DNA of 64,000 nucleotides from an uncultured Dorea sp. (GTDB taxonomy: Bacteria > Bacillota > Clostridia > Lachnospirales > Lachnospiraceae). Below the pieces are notes generated by a model, which searched no databases, was not told where the DNA came from, and was given only the letters and a program-made list of their open reading frames with translations. Shown piece by piece: positions 8,280 to 16,723 of this stretch. The stretch lies in assembly GCA_910584615.1 (NCBI GenBank), contig CAJUAM010000012.1, positions 1 through 64,000 of the forward strand, written 5' to 3'. Position 1 is the stretch's first letter, and every line of letters starts with the position of its first letter. Both the position numbers and the translations under genes were made by a program.

Positions 8280-10127
8280 ATGTGTCTGAATGAAGCCCAG
8301 AAAGCAGCGGCAGCTCATTTCGAAGGACCATGTCTGGTCCTGGCAGGCCCCGGATCGGGGAAGACTCTTACGATTGCAAAGCGAATTGAATATTTGATCA
8401 AAGTATACAAGGTAAGGCCAGAAGAAATTCTGGTCATTACCTTTACAAAGTATGCCGCGCAGGAGATGAAAAAGCGGTTTTACACCATTATGGGATCCGA
8501 AGATTTCCCGGTTAATTTTGGTACGTTTCATTCGGTTTATTATTGGATTTTAAAATGGGCATACGGGCTTGATTACACAAGTCTTCTCTCAGATGGGGAA
8601 AAGTACGCCTTGCTGCGCCAGATCATAAGAGAACAGGAAGAAGATCCTATACAAGAGCAGGAAGAGGATTACCTTCGGGGACTGGCAGAGGAGATCAGTA
8701 ATGTTAAAAACAACCGCAAAGATATAGGAAGATACAGCTCTCTTCATTATGATAAGGAACTGTTTAAAAACATATATACTGCCTATGAGGAGAAGAAAAA
8801 TAGGCTTAAAAAGATTGATTTTGAGGATATGCTTGTCATGTGCTGCCGTCTTTTTGAGGAGAGGAAGGATATCTTGAAAAAATGGCAGCAGAAGTTCCGG
8901 TATATATTGATTGATGAATTTCAGGATATCAATCAGGTTCAGTATGATGTTATCCATATGCTGGCTGATACTTCCGGAAATCTGTTTGTTGTTGGAGATG
9001 ATGACCAGTCGGTTTACGGTTTCCGGGGCGCGAAACCTAAGATTATGATGGAATTTAAAAAGGATTATCCAGAGACAAAGCAGCTTCTTCTGGATGTAAA
9101 TTATCGTTCAGATGCGTATATTGTAGAAGGGGCGCTTCAGGTTATTTCCAATAATAAAGAAAGGTATGAGAAAAAGATCCGAAGCTTCAGGGCCGGGGAA
9201 AACGGTATAAAGGTGTGTGAACTTAAAGATCCGGTGGAGGAAAGTCTGTACGTATTAAAAAGGATTGAGAAGCTTTTGGCTGAAGGGACGGCGATGGAGG
9301 AGATCGCTGTCTTGTTTCGGACAGCAGCAGATTCGCAGGTGCTTTCCGAAGCGCTCACGCAACATGAAATCCCATTTTTTATAAGGGAGCGGATGAACAA
9401 TATTTACGAACATTTTACAGCGCGGGACATGATCAGCTATTTCCGGCTGTCTCAGGGGATTGGCGAAAAAAGAGATTTTTTGCGTATTGTCAACCGTCCG
9501 AACAGGTATATCGGGAGAGACAGCATGAGTGAGGGCCGGGTCTCTTATGAAAGTCTTAGGAATTTCTATTGTGATAAACGATGGATGCTTGACCGGATTG
9601 ACCAGTTTCAGCAGGATATACAGATGATGAGCGGCAGGTCGCCTTATGCAGCGATACAGTATATCAGAAAGAGTATTGGATATGATGATTTTTTAAGAGA
9701 GTATGCACAGTTTCAAAGTCTTGATCACCAGAAGCTTAAAGAGACATTAGATCAGATCCAGGAGTCTTCTAAAGCATATGTCTCTGTGGAGGAGTGGCTG
9801 CTTCATGTGGAAGAGTACGGAAAAATGCTGTCAAAGAAGCAGGAATTCCAAAGAAACTGCCAAAAGGAAAAGGGAATCGCCCTTCATACGATGCATGGGG
9901 CAAAGGGACTGGAATTTGATACAGTGTTTATCATAGGCGCGAACGAAGGAACGATGCCTTACAGAAAAGCAAAGCTTCAGGAAGAAGTGGAGGAGGAGAG
10001 GAGATTATTTTACGTTGCTATGACAAGAGCGAAAAAACGGCTTGTTATTACTTGTACGAAAGAAAAATATGGGAAAAATTTACCATCTTCCCGCTTTCTA
10101 TACGAATTGACAGGTAGTCAAAATTAA
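8280..10127 (+). CDS. UvrD/Rep-family superfamily I ATP-dependent DNA helicase (short form)
   Basis: A 3'-5' superfamily I helicase, likely in DNA repair or replication restart. Visible motifs: Walker A GPGSGKT (near residue 23), motif Ia VITFTKYAAQEM, motif II IDEFQDIN, motif III GDDDQSVYGFRGA, motif IV DVNYRS, motif V HTMHGAKGLEFD and motif VI YVAMTRAKKRL. At 615 residues it lacks the C-terminal extension of PcrA (about 730 residues). An upstream GTG at 8274 lies inside the AAGGAG ribosome site (8269-8274), so ATG 8280 is the likely start. The gene follows gltX by nine bases. Confidence 0.92.
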   Translation: MCLNEAQKAAAAHFEGPCLVLAGPGSGKTLTIAKRIEYLIKVYKVRPEEILVITFTKYAAQEMKKRFYTIMGSEDFPVNFGTFHSVYYWILKWAYGLDYTSLLSDGEKYALLRQIIREQEEDPIQEQEEDYLRGLAEEISNVKNNRKDIGRYSSLHYDKELFKNIYTAYEEKKNRLKKIDFEDMLVMCCRLFEERKDILKKWQQKFRYILIDEFQDINQVQYDVIHMLADTSGNLFVVGDDDQSVYGFRGAKPKIMMEFKKDYPETKQLLLDVNYRSDAYIVEGALQVISNNKERYEKKIRSFRAGENGIKVCELKDPVEESLYVLKRIEKLLAEGTAMEEIAVLFRTAADSQVLSEALTQHEIPFFIRERMNNIYEHFTARDMISYFRLSQGIGEKRDFLRIVNRPNRYIGRDSMSEGRVSYESLRNFYCDKRWMLDRIDQFQQDIQMMSGRSPYAAIQYIRKSIGYDDFLREYAQFQSLDHQKLKETLDQIQESSKAYVSVEEWLLHVEEYGKMLSKKQEFQRNCQKEKGIALHTMHGAKGLEFDTVFIIGANEGTMPYRKAKLQEEVEEERRLFYVAMTRAKKRLVITCTKEKYGKNLPSSRFLYELTGSQN

Positions 10128-10186
10128 AAAAATGATGTAAAATAAAACTTGAATGTAATATTTTGTCGCAGGAGGAAGCTGTTGTA

Positions 10187-11191
10187 ATGAAAAAAAGGAT
10201 ATTGGCAGTAATGGCAGTTGTGCTTGTCTGTGCTCTTGGGTCAGGTGCCTGTAAGAAGAATGTTGGGACACCAGAGGACAATGCGGCCTTAGAAGAGGAA
10301 ACAAAAGAAGGAGAAGCAGGAGGGCATGAGAAAAAGCTTGTGGGCTTTAGTGTCATTGATATGAAAAATCCATATTTTATTACGCTGGAGAATGCAACGC
10401 GGGAGGTGTTCGAAGGAAAGGGGTATGAGCTTATCATGGAAGACCCGGGAACGGACTCAAAGCAGCAGGCGGTGCAGATCCAGGAGATGATAGACAAGGG
10501 TATTTCTGCGATCATCTTAAGTCCGGTTGACTGGGAGAAGATCACTCCGTCGCTTAAAGCACTTAAGGAGGCAGGGGTACGGATCATTAATGTAGATACA
10601 CAGGTAAAAGAGATGGATTATGTGGATGCGTATATTGGATCTGATAATTACAATGCCGGATATATCTGTGGGATGGATCTGATCGAGAAATGTCCGGAGG
10701 GCGGGCAGATAGCGATTCTGGAGTGCCCAACACAGAATTCCATCAATGACCGTATCACAGGATTTGAGGAGGCTATTTCCAAGGCGCAGAAGGGATTTGA
10801 AGTAGTGGCCAGGGCAGATACTACAGGAGAATTTGAACGTGCGCTTGAAGAGTCGGAAAAGATGCTTGAAGAATATCCGGAAATCGTGGCTATTATGTGT
10901 GGAAATGATCAGATCGCAGTAGGAGCTACTACATCAGTAAATGTTGCGGGAGCAGAGAAAGTGCTTATCTATGGAGTGGATGGTTCGCCGGATATTAAGA
11001 AGGAACTGCAGAAAAGCGATACTCAGATAGCCGGTACAGCAGCCCAGTCACCTATTCATATCGGACAGGAGGCGGCGAATATTACAGATTGTATATTGAC
11101 CGGACAAAAATACGAGAAGGAAACCTACGAAGAAGTGTTTATGATCAACAAGGATAATGTCGGTATGTATGGAGTAGATGGCTGGCAGTAA
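10187..11191 (+). CDS. Sugar ABC transporter substrate-binding protein (RbsB-like), orphan
   Basis: A ribose/galactose-type periplasmic-binding-fold protein of 334 residues (Peripla_BP_4 family). The N-terminus MKKRILAVMAVVLVCALGSGAC is a signal sequence ending in a probable lipid-anchor Cys, though the lipobox (G-S-G-A-C) is not classical. Mature signatures include GFSVIDMKNPYF, the SPVDWEKITP loop, GSDNYNAGYICG and CGNDQIAVG. ATG 10187 is preceded by AGGAGGAAG with a 9-base gap. No ATPase or permease gene is adjacent, so it must use a transporter encoded elsewhere or act as a sensory binding protein. A GH13-like gene follows by 18 bases, perhaps co-transcribed; the ligand is unknown. Confidence 0.88.
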   Translation: MKKRILAVMAVVLVCALGSGACKKNVGTPEDNAALEEETKEGEAGGHEKKLVGFSVIDMKNPYFITLENATREVFEGKGYELIMEDPGTDSKQQAVQIQEMIDKGISAIILSPVDWEKITPSLKALKEAGVRIINVDTQVKEMDYVDAYIGSDNYNAGYICGMDLIEKCPEGGQIAILECPTQNSINDRITGFEEAISKAQKGFEVVARADTTGEFERALEESEKMLEEYPEIVAIMCGNDQIAVGATTSVNVAGAEKVLIYGVDGSPDIKKELQKSDTQIAGTAAQSPIHIGQEAANITDCILTGQKYEKETYEEVFMINKDNVGMYGVDGWQ

Positions 11192-11209
11192 TATCCGGAG
11201 AGGAGTCAG

Positions 11210-12898
11210 ATGAAACAGACGCAGGGAAGACCATGGCCGTTAGGTGTTACAGTTACAAAGGATGAAGTGAATTTTTCCATACCTGTTCCAGAGGGAAAAG
11301 AATGCAGCCTTTTACTGTATCATCCGGGAAAGACAACGCCGTATGCAGATTACCCCATGAAAGAATGTGTAGGGGAAGTGAGGTATATGGCATTAAAAGA
11401 TATAGGAAAGAGATCGTATGAATATAATTATAGAATTGACAAAGAAGTAACTCTGGATCCTTATGCGAAAGCGTTGGCAGGTAGAGCAAGATGGGGGAAA
11501 GAGGCAGATGTAAAAGAGCATGAAGTCAGGGGAGTCATCTGCCGGAATGAATATGACTGGGAAGGCGACAAGAAGCCTGAAATACCGTATCACAAAGTGA
11601 TTGCCTACAGCCTGCATGTCAGAGGCTTTACAAAAGATCCTTCTTCGAAAGTGAAGAAGAAAGGATACTTTGAAGGCGTTGTGGAAAAACTCCCTTATCT
11701 TAAAGATTTAGGGATCAACCAGATTCATTGTATGCCGGTTTATGAGTTTGAAGAGTGTGGTCTTAGGCGTAATTACTGGGGTTATGGCAGTGCATATTGT
11801 TTTGCGCCGAAAAGTGCTTATTCGTCAGACGGTGATGCAGCGCTTTCTTTGAAAAATATGGTAAAAGCATGTCATCAGGAGGGGATAGAGGTTGTCCTCG
11901 AGATGCCTTTTGATAATGCTATGCCAAAACAGGATATGGAAGTGTGTCTTCGGTATTATATGATGGAATATCATATTGACGGCTTTATATTAAATCCGTC
12001 AGTAGCGCCTATGGAGGGGATCTGTCAGGATCCGTTTTTAAAAGGTATAAAGATCATGCGCCATCAGACGGATTTTCAAAATGTAATGCGCCGTTTTCTC
12101 AAAGGAGATGAGGGGATGGTGATGGATGTCATTTATTGGCTCCGCCACAATTCCGGAGCAGATGGTACATTTAACTATATCACTGGACACACGGGATTTA
12201 CGATGAATGATCTTGTGTCTTATGATGGTAAGCATAATGAAAGTAATGGTGAGAATAATCAGGACGGACCCGATTATAACTTTAGCTGGAATTGCGGGGC
12301 AGAAGGACCGAGCCGGAAGAAGGAGATCATATCTTTAAGGAACCGTCAGATGCGCAATGCGTTTCTTCTGACTCTTTTAGCGCAGGGTACTCCATGTATT
12401 CTGGCAGGGGATGAGTTCTGCAATTCCCAGAAAGGGAATAATAATGTCTATTGTCAGGATAACCCAGTGGGATGGGTAAATTGGGGGAGACTTGAAAAAG
12501 AGCCGCAGCTGCATGATTTTGTAAAAAAGATCATTGAAATCCGTAAGACATACAAAGTATTCTGCCCGGAAGAAGAGATGAAGGGTGCGGATTTTATTGG
12601 CTGCGGTGTTCCGGACGTGTCTTATCACGGAGAAAATGCGTGGAGGGTGCCGGCGGAGATCTCAAGCAGGCAGCTAGGGGTTTATTACAGCGGAGAAGCT
12701 TCTGGAACAGACGATTGTTATGTGATCTATAATATGCACTGGCTTAGCCATACTTTTGCTTTGCCGGCGTTAACAGGAGGAAAAAAGTGGCATGTCCTTG
12801 CTACCACGGACGGTATGGCGGAGTGTAAGGACCCTGTAAAGAATCAAAAACGGATCGAGGTGAAGGCCAGGACGATCATGATCCTGGAAGGTAGATAG
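11210..12898 (+). CDS. GlgX-like GH13 protein lacking apparent catalytic acids (putative pseudo-debranching enzyme)
   Basis: A 562-residue protein with a CBM48-like N-terminus (residues 1-110) and a GH13 barrel most like glycogen debranching enzyme GlgX: YSLHVRGFTKD, the NYWGYG segment, then FNYITGHTGFTMNDLVSY and KHNESNGENNQDGPDYNFSWNCG. In active GlgX, region II reads DGFRFD; here it is DGFILN (residues 257-262), so the nucleophile Asp is Asn262 and the preceding Arg is Ile260. Region IV HD reads HT (327-328). Region I NH is also missing, and no E-containing region III is seen. This looks like a glucan-binding or regulatory protein, not a hydrolase. ATG 11210 follows GAGAGGAG. It abuts the TraX-like gene. 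Confidence 0.8.
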   Translation: MKQTQGRPWPLGVTVTKDEVNFSIPVPEGKECSLLLYHPGKTTPYADYPMKECVGEVRYMALKDIGKRSYEYNYRIDKEVTLDPYAKALAGRARWGKEADVKEHEVRGVICRNEYDWEGDKKPEIPYHKVIAYSLHVRGFTKDPSSKVKKKGYFEGVVEKLPYLKDLGINQIHCMPVYEFEECGLRRNYWGYGSAYCFAPKSAYSSDGDAALSLKNMVKACHQEGIEVVLEMPFDNAMPKQDMEVCLRYYMMEYHIDGFILNPSVAPMEGICQDPFLKGIKIMRHQTDFQNVMRRFLKGDEGMVMDVIYWLRHNSGADGTFNYITGHTGFTMNDLVSYDGKHNESNGENNQDGPDYNFSWNCGAEGPSRKKEIISLRNRQMRNAFLLTLLAQGTPCILAGDEFCNSQKGNNNVYCQDNPVGWVNWGRLEKEPQLHDFVKKIIEIRKTYKVFCPEEEMKGADFIGCGVPDVSYHGENAWRVPAEISSRQLGVYYSGEASGTDDCYVIYNMHWLSHTFALPALTGGKKWHVLATTDGMAECKDPVKNQKRIEVKARTIMILEGR

Positions 12899-12899
12899 C

Positions 12900-13541
12900 A
12901 TGGGGCTTAATTCTTTTCAGCTGAAGTGTATTGCTGTTATAACAATGATCATTGACCATACAGGAGCTGTATTGTTTCCGGGCAATATGACCCTGCGGTA
13001 TATTGGAAGAATTGCCTTCCCCATTTTTTGCTTTTTGCTGGTGGAAGGTTTCTTTCATACCAGAGATGTGAGAAAATATATGCTTCGTCTGGGAATGTTT
13101 GCGGTGATATCAGAGATACCGTATGATCTGGCATTTCGGGATACGGTAATTGAATTTGAACATCAGAATGTGTTTTTTACGCTGTTTATCGGAGTTGTTA
13201 TGATGTATGTGCTGGAAAAGGGCAGGGAATGGCCGATAAAGGCAGCGGAAGTATTTCTGGCAATGTGGGCTGCTGATTTTTTGTGTACAGATTATAGGTT
13301 TAAAGGGATCATTCTTATTGCGGTTTATTATTTTTTGCGCAGAGATGGATGGGCGAAGCATGCGGCCGGGGTAGTATGGAACCTGCTTTGGAACGGGAGT
13401 GTGCAGATGTACGGAGCGGCTGCTTCGGTTTTTCTTGCTCTTTATAATGGGGAAAAAGGCATGTCCATGAAATATTTTTTCTATCTGTTTTATCCGTTGC
13501 ATTTATTAGTGTTGTATATAGTGCATCACTTTGTACTGTAG
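12900..13541 (+). CDS. TraX-family integral membrane protein
   Basis: A 213-residue protein of the TraX family: the N-terminal LKCIAVITMIIDHTGAVLFPG and GRIAFPIFCFLLVEGFFHTRD segments are characteristic, with about eight hydrophobic helices. TraX of the F plasmid acetylates pilin, but chromosomal Firmicute homologues have no known substrate and are simply membrane acyltransferase-like proteins. The start ATG (12900-12902) begins one base after the stop of the GH13-like gene, so the two are probably translationally coupled. No conjugation genes are nearby, so a role in transfer is unlikely. Confidence 0.8.
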   Translation: MGLNSFQLKCIAVITMIIDHTGAVLFPGNMTLRYIGRIAFPIFCFLLVEGFFHTRDVRKYMLRLGMFAVISEIPYDLAFRDTVIEFEHQNVFFTLFIGVVMMYVLEKGREWPIKAAEVFLAMWAADFLCTDYRFKGIILIAVYYFLRRDGWAKHAAGVVWNLLWNGSVQMYGAAASVFLALYNGEKGMSMKYFFYLFYPLHLLVLYIVHHFVL

Positions 13542-13619
13542 GGTGAAAGTAATAGGGGAAGATGGAGAGATATATATGCAGGCGGTGTAATATTTTTATG
13601 GAGAATGTGAAAGATTACG

Positions 13620-13648
13620 TTGATTTGTAAGATTGGTTTCGTTATAAT
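13620..13648 (+). promoter_or_regulatory. Sigma-70 promoter of the DUF5662 gene
   Basis: TTGATT (13620-13625), 17-bp spacer, TATAAT (13643-13648). The predicted transcript would start near 13655, about 37 bases before the ATG at 13692. Confidence 0.75.
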
Positions 13649-13691
13649 ATAGGCGCGGAAATATTTGGAAAAACCAACAGGAGAATTTGTC

Positions 13692-14258
13692 ATGAAGATG
13701 TTAGGTCATTTACATACTATTAACCATCATAAGCTTTTAGTTATGAAGCATTGTTTTCAGGTGGGGCTTTATAAGCAGGGACTGCTTCACGATCTTTCCA
13801 AATACTCACCGACGGAATTTTTAGTTGGCTGCAAGTATTATCAAGGGACGAGAAGTCCGAATAATGCAGAGCGTGAGGCGACGGGATATTCGAAGGCGTG
13901 GCTGCATCACAAAGGACGGAATAAGCACCATTATGAATATTGGATTGATTACAGTGTGGATAAGGAAAAAGGGATAGTAGGGCAGAAGATGCCTGTGAAA
14001 TATGTAGTTGAGATGTTTATGGATCGTGTAGCGGCTTCTAAGACTTATCAGGGGGACAACTATTCGAATATACATCCTCTGGAATATTATGAAGACGGAG
14101 CTGCGAAACTTGGGAATATGATTCATCCTGAGACAGCGGCAATGCTTCATTTTCTTTTGAAGATGCTTGCCTCAGACGGAGAAAAGAAGACATTCCGTTA
14201 CATAAAAAGTCATGTGCTGGGCAAAAAAAAGCGAAGCAGGGTACGGTTTAAAAAGTAG
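13692..14258 (+). CDS. DUF5662 family protein
   Basis: A 188-residue soluble protein of the DUF5662 family, function unknown. The N-terminal HLHTINHHKLLVMKHCFQVGLYKQGLLHDLSKYSPTEF is the family hallmark; the conserved His and Asp (e.g. LLHDLSKYS) suggest a metal-binding HD-like helical core. Further conserved parts are AWLHHKGRNKHHYEYW and a basic C-terminus (KKKRSRVRFKK). ATG 13692 has CAGGAG eight bases upstream; an upstream TTG in frame has no ribosome site. It is monocistronic under its own promoter and precedes the tRNA-Leu gene. Confidence 0.8.
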   Translation: MKMLGHLHTINHHKLLVMKHCFQVGLYKQGLLHDLSKYSPTEFLVGCKYYQGTRSPNNAEREATGYSKAWLHHKGRNKHHYEYWIDYSVDKEKGIVGQKMPVKYVVEMFMDRVAASKTYQGDNYSNIHPLEYYEDGAAKLGNMIHPETAAMLHFLLKMLASDGEKKTFRYIKSHVLGKKKRSRVRFKK

Positions 14259-14290
14259 GAAAAATAAATTAAAAAAATTGGGATTTTTTG

Positions 14291-14319
14291 TTGACATTTT
14301 TGGTCATATATAGTAATAT
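14291..14319 (+). promoter_or_regulatory. Consensus promoter of tRNA-Leu
   Basis: TTGACA (14291-14296), 17-bp spacer and TAATAT (14314-14319), 27 bases before the mature tRNA 5' end. Confidence 0.85.
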
Positions 14320-14346
14320 ACTTTTTGGACAGTTTAAGATGTCTAT

Positions 14347-14430
14347 GCGGAAGTGTCGGAACTGGCAGACGAGCAAGACTAAGGATCTTGTAGCTTTCGA
14401 GCTGTGTGGGTTCAAGTCCCATCTTCCGCA
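14347..14430 (+). tRNA. tRNA-Leu (anticodon AAG)
   Basis: Complete class II tRNA of 84 nt. Acceptor stem GCGGAAG (14347-14353) pairs with CTTCCGC (14423-14429), discriminator A at 14430; no CCA encoded. The anticodon arm is CAAGA-CTAAGGA-TCTTG, giving anticodon AAG with G37. The long variable arm is AGCT-TTCG-AGCT, and the T arm is GTGGG-TTCAAGT-CCCAT. These features identify Leu. A34 would need conversion to inosine by TadA or reads only CUU; most bacteria use GAG here. Confidence 0.93.
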
Positions 14431-14667
14431 TTATGAAGAAATCTTGATTAGTCAGGGTTTCTTTTGTGTAGTGAAGAGTTTTTCTATGGGTTTGGAAAGG
14501 CTCTTTTTTGTGTTGACATCAATGAGATATTACACTGGACTAATCACATTACAAAAAGTTTACATTTATCCATTTTTATTTTTAGATAATAGTTTCCTGC
14601 ATTCTTGTTTGTGGATATTCTCCTGATTTTTGACGTACTTTAATAAAGAATCTCTTTTTGGATTTTA

Positions 14668-14871
14668 TTAAGTGGATTCTTTTACCGGAAACAGAGGGCT
14701 TCCCATTCGATCATTTTGTATCTTGGCATGTAGTTTGTTCATTTTCAAAACTCCAAATGCTTCTTTCACCTGGATCGAACGATTCATTCTGTATTGAATC
14801 CCTTTTTCGCTTAGAATATTTTCATAAGATTCCTGACGCTTTTCCAAAAAGCTCTTGGGAGGGGGGTGCAA
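14668..14871 (-). pseudogene. IS1182-type transposase C-terminal remnant
   Basis: A short open stretch on the minus strand encodes SEKGIQYRMNRSIQVKEAFGVLK followed by MNKLHAKIQNDRMGSPLFPVKES. These are two segments that lie near the C-terminus of IS1182-family DDE transposases (the ...RSIQVEGAFGVLK... and ...N-K-L-H-x-K-I-Q... motifs). The stretch normally separating them is missing, and no N-terminal transposase sequence is present. It is thus a deleted remnant. The surrounding 14431-14667 holds no gene I can recognise. The remnant marks the left part of a decayed mobile region right after tRNA-Leu. Confidence 0.65.
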
Positions 14872-14887
14872 AATCTTTATAGAGGTT

Positions 14888-15481
14888 TTATTTGATTATT
14901 TTCAACATAGTAGCAATATCCTCGGTTGCCATTGCTACTTTTGACTTTTCGATTAAGATATTCCCTCCTGTCATTATGTATGACGGCATTACCCGAATAC
15001 CCTTATAATATATTTCGCTATTCCGCAATTTATAGGTGGAAACGGCGGGAACTACGTTTTTCTTTGTTGACTTTTTCGTAATCATGTTAAAGGCTTTCTT
15101 TGCAACATCTCCCATAAGCATAATAACCTTTGTGTTGGGGAATAAAGAAAGCTCTGCTTCTAAATATGGCAAGCTACGTTCAATACTGCTTTTGTCAATG
15201 GCATATTCTGTCTTTGGGGTTTTTACTGCATTTGTGATATAGATACCCATTTGTAATATGTCTTGTATGGAAGTAACTGCTGTTCCCGCTCCTTGCAAAA
15301 GGGGGATCGTTGTTTTCAGATAATCAGCGTCGGGAAGTCCATAAAAATCCTGTAAAGGGTCAGAGGGAACAACTTCATTTATCATAATTGTCTTAATCGT
15401 AAGAGGGGAAATATCAATATCGTTTAGATAAATGCCGTTTGCTATACCCACTTTCTTTTCAAGTTCTTTTTTAATGTTCAT
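14888..15481 (-). CDS. Uracil-DNA glycosylase superfamily protein
   Basis: A 197-residue protein resembling the UDG superfamily: an N-terminal INEVVPSDPLQDFYGLPDADYLKTT segment in the position of the catalytic water-activating loop, then GIYITNAVKTPKTEYAID and KVIMLMGDVAKKAFN, where UDGs have the second conserved strand. The classic GVLLLNxxLTV and HPSPLS motifs are only weakly recognisable, so glycosylase activity is not proven. The ATG at 15481 is preceded on the minus strand by AAAGGAG; an upstream in-frame ATG has no ribosome site. The gene lies 4 bases after a truncated WYL regulator. Its AT-rich composition differs from the housekeeping genes, suggesting horizontal transfer. Confidence 0.65.
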   Translation of the reverse strand: MNIKKELEKKVGIANGIYLNDIDISPLTIKTIMINEVVPSDPLQDFYGLPDADYLKTTIPLLQGAGTAVTSIQDILQMGIYITNAVKTPKTEYAIDKSSIERSLPYLEAELSLFPNTKVIMLMGDVAKKAFNMITKKSTKKNVVPAVSTYKLRNSEIYYKGIRVMPSYIMTGGNILIEKSKVAMATEDIATMLKIIK

Positions 15482-15485
15482 ATCT

Positions 15486-16154
15486 TTATTCTCCTTTATG
15501 ATGTTCTCTTGCAGCCTCATGTTTTGCTTTCAATGTTTGACGAATAGATTTAGGCTGAATTATTGTTACTTTGTTTCCGAATGACATAAGGAAATCATAG
15601 AGCCAATCATTTTCTGGCAGAGTGAGCTTAACAGTATATCCACTTTCATGCTGTGTAATAGCTGTATCGTCCAATGTATCAAATAACCTGTATCCAACAT
15701 CTAAAGTAAATTCTAATTCTAAGTCTATTAAATTCCCGATTTCCTCTGGCATTGGGAAAAGAGAGTGATATTGGTATATATCTGTTTTGCGTTCAAAATG
15801 TGCTTTGGTAAAAATTAGTTTTTTTATTCTTGAAAGACGAAACAATCTGTTCTCATTTCGTAACAAACAAAAAGCATACAAATACCATGCTTTATCTTTG
15901 TAAATCAATTTATAAGGATATACATTTCGTTTACCTCTATCTCCGGCAGAATTGTGATAATCGAAGGTGATTTCAAGATTTTCAAATATAGCTTGTTTTA
16001 GTAGTCTAAACAATCTATTTTCGTTTTCTGCAACACTACCCCAACGTGAAAAATCCACATCAATCCAATCAGGTAAGCGAGTTTGAAAAATGGCACCAAG
16101 TTTGTTCAAAACAGTGTCTACCTCTGGATATTGAACGGTTGACAGACTTTGCAA
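15486..16154 (-). pseudogene. YafY/WYL-domain transcriptional regulator, N-terminal HTH deleted
   Basis: The frame encodes the middle and WYL parts of a YafY-type regulator: LQSLSTVQYPEVDTVLNKLGAIF, then the ITFDYHNSAGDRGKRNVYPYKLIYKDKAWYLYAFCLLR WYL core, ending in the C-terminal WCX-type domain (KLTLPENDWLYDFLMSFG). Full-length relatives begin with about 75-80 residues of winged HTH, which is missing. Only a TTG is available as start (16152-16154) and there is no ribosome site. A promoter-like dyad lies just upstream, as if a deletion fused a promoter to the mid-gene. It probably cannot bind DNA. It may once have controlled the UDG-family gene next to it. Confidence 0.75.
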
Positions 16155-16159
16155 GCTGG

Positions 16160-16196
16160 ATTATATCATAATAACCTTGACAATCTATGTCAAGGT
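16160..16196 (-). promoter_or_regulatory. Promoter with overlapping perfect dyad operator
   Basis: Perfect inverted repeat ACCTTGACA (16174-16182), 5-base spacer, TGTCAAGGT (16188-16196). On the minus strand TTGACA (in 16188-16193) is followed after 17 bp by TATGAT (16165-16170), with a further TATAAT at 16160-16165. The dyad covers the -35 element and spacer, the arrangement of MerR-type or repressor-controlled promoters. Confidence 0.6.
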
Positions 16197-16723
16197 TTAT
16201 TGTATGTTCTATTTGGGCTAGTCCATAGAATTACAATACATCAGTAAACCAGTTTCAGTCCGCAGGAAATGGAGAATACATAACCCGTGCTCTCTATGGC
16301 ACGGATAGCAGCTTTTTTCTTTGCCCTGATTTTTTCCTCATGCCGTTTTTGTGTCCCGTTGGATTTGCGCCGGAGATATGCCTGATGTAGTTTGTCCTTG
16401 CTATCATTAGGTGATATCCTAAAGGATATTAAGAAATATCGTTTAGAATATATGGATACTGTTGTTTAGAAAAATCTGATAGATTCCCGGTTTAAAAGTG
16501 ATGATTCTATTATTCATAAATATGAGAAAACATTGGGGATGGGTGGCGGGTTCAAACAGTGTTTTAATGATATGGTTGAATCAGTATTAAAGATTATGGG
16601 GGGAGAAGAGGAAGATAAAGTGTCAGACATTTGGGAAAGCTCTTATCTTATGAAGAGGTCTTAACGGATTGTGGAACGGGTGGAAATGGGGTATAATGTG
16701 AAAATAGGGGACGGGGTGGCAGA
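16197..16723. other. Degraded sequence without an intact gene
   Basis: No intact gene. Minus-strand 16250-16410 can be read as a short basic helical piece (KRHEEKIRAKKKAAIRAIESTGYVFSI-like), and the plus strand around 16470-16650 as DSRFKSDDSIIHKYEK...FND..., both ending at stops with no credible starts. The second fragment loosely recalls the start of RelA/SpoT-type synthetase domains, but this is too weak to call. Together they look like debris of former genes in the island. Confidence 0.45.

Noticed and set aside
14288..14626. Open frame of 112 codons across the tRNA-Leu gene.
   Set aside because: It runs through the tRNA and has no ribosome site or known domain.
16470..16650. Possible RelA/SpoT-type alarmone synthetase fragment.
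   Set aside because: Only a short similarity in one stretch with a stop codon before it; too weak to name.
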